Source of the DNA: Candidatus Latescibacterota bacterium | GTDB taxonomy: Bacteria > Blakebacterota > Blakebacteria > Blakebacterales > Blakebacteraceae | Assembly: GCA_023135015.1 (NCBI GenBank) | Contig: JAGLTZ010000062.1 | Coordinates: 1-9,806, forward strand | DNA: 9,806 nt | Reading direction: 5' to 3' | Part shown: one piece after another, positions 7,281-9,806 of the stretch | Layout of the letters: each line of letters opens with the position of its first letter | How positions within the stretch are numbered: position 1 is the first letter of the stretch | Notes under the pieces: generated by a model | What the model was told of the DNA's origin: nothing | Databases searched by the model: none | The model's input: the letters and a program-made list of their open reading frames with translations, nothing else | Program-made: the position numbers and the translations under genes

Positions 7281-9167
7281 TCAAGGTCTCGGCAGACCCA
7301 TATAGAATCGTTCCGGCAGGGGCATCGGCGCCAGGCCGAGGGCCAGCATGCCTTCGCTCCATTCGGTGTCGAGCTGGAATACCGCTCTGGACACGGCAAT
7401 TCTTAGTTCCGCTGCCTGTTGGGCCGACGGGTGGGCCATTACCGATTCCAGAGCCTCCAGGTACCAGATCTTCCAGGCATTTAGAATATCGTTCTCGAGC
7501 CTCCGCTCCGGGGAGCGGACCGCCAGGCTGTCAGTCTCCGCCAGGTTGAGGGCCGCCTGCTCCAGTGCGACCGACAACCGCCGCCGGGCCCTCTCCTCGA
7601 TCAGCTTCAGGATCCTCCTTGCAGTGTGCGTATCACCCAGTGCCATCTCATATGTGATGACTGCTACCGCAACTGTAGTTGCGGCCAGCAGTCCGGGTTC
7701 GGTCCGGTCTGGTGTATCCATGCTGGAATGATAGAACGGATCGGGGAAATTCCACAGCCGCTGGGCGGGAATGAGCAGTTCGAGGAGGAAGTCGTGGTCC
7801 GCTCCGCCCTCGTACGGGTTACTTCCAACCTTCCACATCGGCCACCGAGCCCCCGCCGGGCCTGCGACAGCTTCAGAGAGCTCGCTCAGGTAATGCCCCG
7901 CGAACGGCCAGTGCGGTGGCCTTGCGGCACCCCAGGGTGTGTGACTGTCAGGTGGACGCGTCCATAACGACGCAGGGTCGGGCACCCGCTCAACCAACAG
8001 TGCACTGCCGTCACTCTCAGTCCTACGTCCGACGATCTGCACAACAGTAGCTGAATGGAGTTCCTCCACCACCGCCGGGTAGTGTTCCGCCCACGATCTG
8101 ATTCCCATGAGTGCCGCACCCCACACAAATACTATGCCCCTTCGCGGCCTCTTCAGCCTGCCATCCTCGATCGCCCTGTGAAGCGCTACCGCCGCTTCAG
8201 CCAGCACAGCAGCACCGCTGACATCGGCAGCCCCGGGTGCAGGTCCCGAGAGCGGCGCTATCAGAGCTATCCTTTCAAGCGGGATCTCCGAACCAGGTAT
8301 CTCGGCTACTAGGGTCCGCAGGACCCTTCCTTCGAGGCGTGCGGCATCGACCGTAGCCCGCACCGGGACCGAACCGCCTCCCTTCTCGATGGCGTCCTCC
8401 AGAATGGCTGCAGTCTCCGGGCTTATCTTGAACCCGAAGCCCTCAGAACCTACCTGACCCACGGCGACCATTTCCGGATGCTCACCGGTCCCCTGCCATA
8501 CGGGAGCCGACGGACTCACCACACCCAGGGCCCCCCTCTCCATCACGGCGGCCCGGTAGATGTCCAGGATCGGCTGCCGTCCATATACAACCGCCCCACT
8601 TACGTCTATACCCTCGTATTCCTGCGGATATGTCCCGTTACCCAGGTTGTAGATGCGCGCCGTAACTCCACCGGGTCCAGTGGCCTTCGAGTTGAGCGCC
8701 AGGACTGCTGGCGTGGTCCGCGTATCGGCCACTGTAAATCCCTGTAGACCCTCCACCTCGAGTCTGGCGCTACCCGGCATCCATATATCGTAGGCCAGAC
8801 TGTCGCTGATGATAAATGAATATGCCGGCGGCGCCCCTGCGGGAGGGAGGCCGTCTCCGGGATTGTGAGGCAAGTGCGCGAACCCGCCGCTTCGCAGCCT
8901 CTCGAGGATATGGTCGAGAGCCCTATCGAAACCGGGGGTTGCAGGCAGTCGGGAGATCGGTGCCAGTTCCTCCACCAGAGTCCGTGCGGCGGTCTCTTCG
9001 ATCAACGGCATCAGTTCTTCAGCCGTTTTCTCACCGATTCCTCTTCCATCACCACAGCCGCCGGCCAGGCTCGCCACCAGGATGACGAGGAGTCCTCCAC
9101 CCGCCACTGGAGCGTGTCGATGGATGGCCGTTTCCGGCTTGACCGCACAGGCTCCTGTAACGCTCAT
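7281..9167 (-). CDS. M28 peptidase-like lipoprotein with PA-like domain and degenerate active site
   Basis: 628 residues from the ATG at 9167. The hydrophobic stretch GGGLLVILVASLAGGC ends in a lipobox-like LAGGC, giving Cys38 as probable lipidated residue and an envelope location. Residues of about 165-275 resemble a protease-associated (PA) domain (YEGIDVSGAVVYGR, then RGALGVVSPS). Residues of about 280-510 follow the M28 aminopeptidase fold: GAADVSGAAVLAEAA (312-326), FVWGAALMGIRSW (347-359), VVQIVGRR (375-382), GGADHDF (454-460) and DPFYHSSMDTPDR (476-488). Against the family pattern only D315 and H480 remain of five metal ligands. The HxD His is A304, the two glutamates of GAEE are A352 and L353, and the DMxG Asp is Q377. 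A helical C-terminal region (510-610) is extra. It is probably a non-peptidase binding protein. It is the first gene of the operon; a GTG at 9230 would give a 21-residue longer, less signal-like start. Confidence 0.83.
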   Translation of the reverse strand: MSVTGACAVKPETAIHRHAPVAGGGLLVILVASLAGGCGDGRGIGEKTAEELMPLIEETAARTLVEELAPISRLPATPGFDRALDHILERLRSGGFAHLPHNPGDGLPPAGAPPAYSFIISDSLAYDIWMPGSARLEVEGLQGFTVADTRTTPAVLALNSKATGPGGVTARIYNLGNGTYPQEYEGIDVSGAVVYGRQPILDIYRAAVMERGALGVVSPSAPVWQGTGEHPEMVAVGQVGSEGFGFKISPETAAILEDAIEKGGGSVPVRATVDAARLEGRVLRTLVAEIPGSEIPLERIALIAPLSGPAPGAADVSGAAVLAEAAVALHRAIEDGRLKRPRRGIVFVWGAALMGIRSWAEHYPAVVEELHSATVVQIVGRRTESDGSALLVERVPDPASLWTRPPDSHTPWGAARPPHWPFAGHYLSELSEAVAGPAGARWPMWKVGSNPYEGGADHDFLLELLIPAQRLWNFPDPFYHSSMDTPDRTEPGLLAATTVAVAVITYEMALGDTHTARRILKLIEERARRRLSVALEQAALNLAETDSLAVRSPERRLENDILNAWKIWYLEALESVMAHPSAQQAAELRIAVSRAVFQLDTEWSEGMLALGLAPMPLPERFYMGLPRP

Positions 9168-9209
9168 TCTCTCACTGTCCTGACCCGATCCTCCCGAGAG
9201 GAGAAGATC
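9168..9209. promoter_or_regulatory. Short divergent intergenic region
   Basis: About 42 bases separate the ATG of the minus-strand lipoprotein gene from the favoured start of the plus-strand protease gene. Promoters for both directions must lie here or inside the opposing reading frames, and I cannot identify a convincing -35/-10 pair. On the plus strand AGAGGAG at 9197-9203 is a good ribosome binding site for a CTG at 9210. CTCCCGAGAGGAG (9191-9203) forms a small imperfect hairpin. Confidence 0.4.
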
Positions 9210-9806
9210 CTGGAACCGCACAACACACACCTGGAATCAGGCACCCCTGATTTAGAGCGCCCGCTCTGGCCTGAATTGCCGGGTGATGAGAAGGCGGCCA
9301 GAAACCGCCGCAGCTGGCGACGGGCCACACTGCTATTTTTCCTGACCCTTCTCTCCACATTCGCGGTCGGTTCCGGCATGGTTGCTCCGTCGCCTGCCTC
9401 GACCCTCGATTTTCTGCGCGGCTGGGTCTTTGCCGTACCATTGATGGGGATACTCCTCTTCCACGAGTTCGGCCACTTCCTGCTTGCCCGCAGGCACGGC
9501 GTTGAAGTCTCCCCACCCTACTTCATCCCCTTCCCCAACCTGATTGGGACCATGGGGGCATTCATCTCGATCCGCTCCCCTATTCATAACAGACGGGTCC
9601 TGTTCGACATCGGAGCCGCAGGACCACTTGCGGGATTCATTCCCAGTGTAATAGCTCTCGCGCTGGGCTACCACTTTTCAACAACAGCCCCGATGGTCAC
9701 GGACGCGATCGTTTTCGAATTCGGCGACAGTCTCCTCACGCTTGCGCTGCAGTACTTGGTGATAGGACCGGTTCCGGAGGGATTGGCGGTGTGGATCCAT
9801 CCGGTC
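9210..9806 (+). CDS. Site-2-type membrane metalloprotease (peptidase M50), partial
   Basis: Open frame running off the right edge; 199 codons are present if counted from 9210. A charged N-terminal stretch is followed by a transmembrane helix (TLLFFLTLLSTFAVGSGM) and a second hydrophobic segment that carries the zinc motif HEFGH (residues 85-89), with two zinc-binding histidines and the catalytic glutamate. Next come PPYFIPFPNLIGTMGAF, typical of bacterial S2P relatives, FDIGAAGPLAGF (about 132-143) and the family's WIHPV just before the cut. The expected downstream NLxPxxxLDGG with the third zinc ligand lies outside the window. Members cleave transmembrane or membrane-associated substrates within the bilayer. 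The start is uncertain. CTG at 9210 has AGGAG six bases upstream but is a rare start codon. ATG at 9120 has GGAG eight bases upstream but overlaps the lipoprotein start. TTG at 9276 has no clear site. Confidence 0.9.
   Translation, partial: MEPHNTHLESGTPDLERPLWPELPGDEKAARNRRSWRRATLLFFLTLLSTFAVGSGMVAPSPASTLDFLRGWVFAVPLMGILLFHEFGHFLLARRHGVEVSPPYFIPFPNLIGTMGAFISIRSPIHNRRVLFDIGAAGPLAGFIPSVIALALGYHFSTTAPMVTDAIVFEFGDSLLTLALQYLVIGPVPEGLAVWIHPV
9230..9250. repeat. Overlapping small inverted repeats near the divergent start
   Basis: CCTG-gaat-CAGG (9230-9241) shares its right arm with TCAGG-cacc-CCTGA (9237-9250), giving three CCTG(A) half-sites in alternating orientation. It lies upstream of the lipoprotein gene and just inside the favoured protease frame. 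It could be an operator or a weak RNA hairpin, but arms of 4-5 bases can arise by chance. Confidence 0.3.

Noticed and set aside
7279..7362. Upstream ATG extending the propeller protein by 28 residues
   Set aside because: It would overlap the preceding gene by about 80 bases and bury the signal sequence; the ATG at 7278 is placed just after the stop.
9191..9203. CTCC-cgaga-GGAG as a terminator or riboswitch stem
   Set aside because: The stem is only four base pairs with no T-run, and it includes a ribosome binding site; no known riboswitch pattern is seen.
9168..9230. GTG start extending the M28-like lipoprotein by 21 residues
   Set aside because: The ribosome binding site is poor and the longer n-region fits a signal peptide badly, though it cannot be excluded.
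1..9806. CRISPR arrays, tRNA/rRNA genes, insertion sequences, defence or phage genes
   Set aside because: No direct-repeat arrays, transposase motifs, tRNA-like cloverleaf or related proteins were seen on either strand; the window is almost fully covered by the nine genes described.

Overview
The window is a compact, GC-rich bacterial segment. Eight genes lie head to tail on the minus strand (transcribed from about 9167 down to 26), and one partial gene runs the other way on the plus strand (about 9210 to the right edge). All eight minus-strand junctions are between a 4-base overlap and a 13-base gap, so this reads as one operon with no visible internal promoter or terminator. It may continue past the left edge. 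A lipoprotein-type signal, a YibQ-like divergent polysaccharide deacetylase and a membrane metalloprotease fit a Gram-negative-type envelope. I cannot place the organism more precisely. The mix of genes reminds me of poorly cultured FCB-like phyla, but that is only an impression.

Layout in transcription order on the minus strand: (1) 9167-7281, a lipoprotein with a PA-like and an M28 peptidase-like fold whose metal and catalytic residues appear largely lost; (2) 7278-5797, an exported or anchored beta-propeller protein with about ten blade-like repeats; (3) 5800-4721, thiL, thiamine-monophosphate kinase; (4) 4724-4053, a HAD-superfamily phosphatase; (5) 4050-3616, acpS, holo-ACP synthase; (6) 3602-1989, a fused NnrE/NnrD enzyme repairing hydrated NAD(P)H; (7) 1989-751, a membrane-anchored divergent polysaccharide deacetylase; (8) 748-26, pdxJ, pyridoxine 5'-phosphate synthase. 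Divergently, 9210-9806 encodes the N-terminal part of an M50 (site-2-type) membrane metalloprotease.

Four of the eight genes act on cofactors: thiamine diphosphate, the 4'-phosphopantetheine arm of ACP, NAD(P)H and pyridoxal phosphate. The HAD phosphatase sits among them with no assigned substrate. The other three encode envelope proteins. The most unusual item is the M28-like lipoprotein, which keeps the fold signature but lacks most zinc ligands and the catalytic glutamate. It is followed by an uncharacterised propeller protein and faces a membrane protease across a very short divergent region. I saw no RNA genes, mobile elements, CRISPR arrays or defence genes. There is no gene-free stretch longer than about 50 bases.
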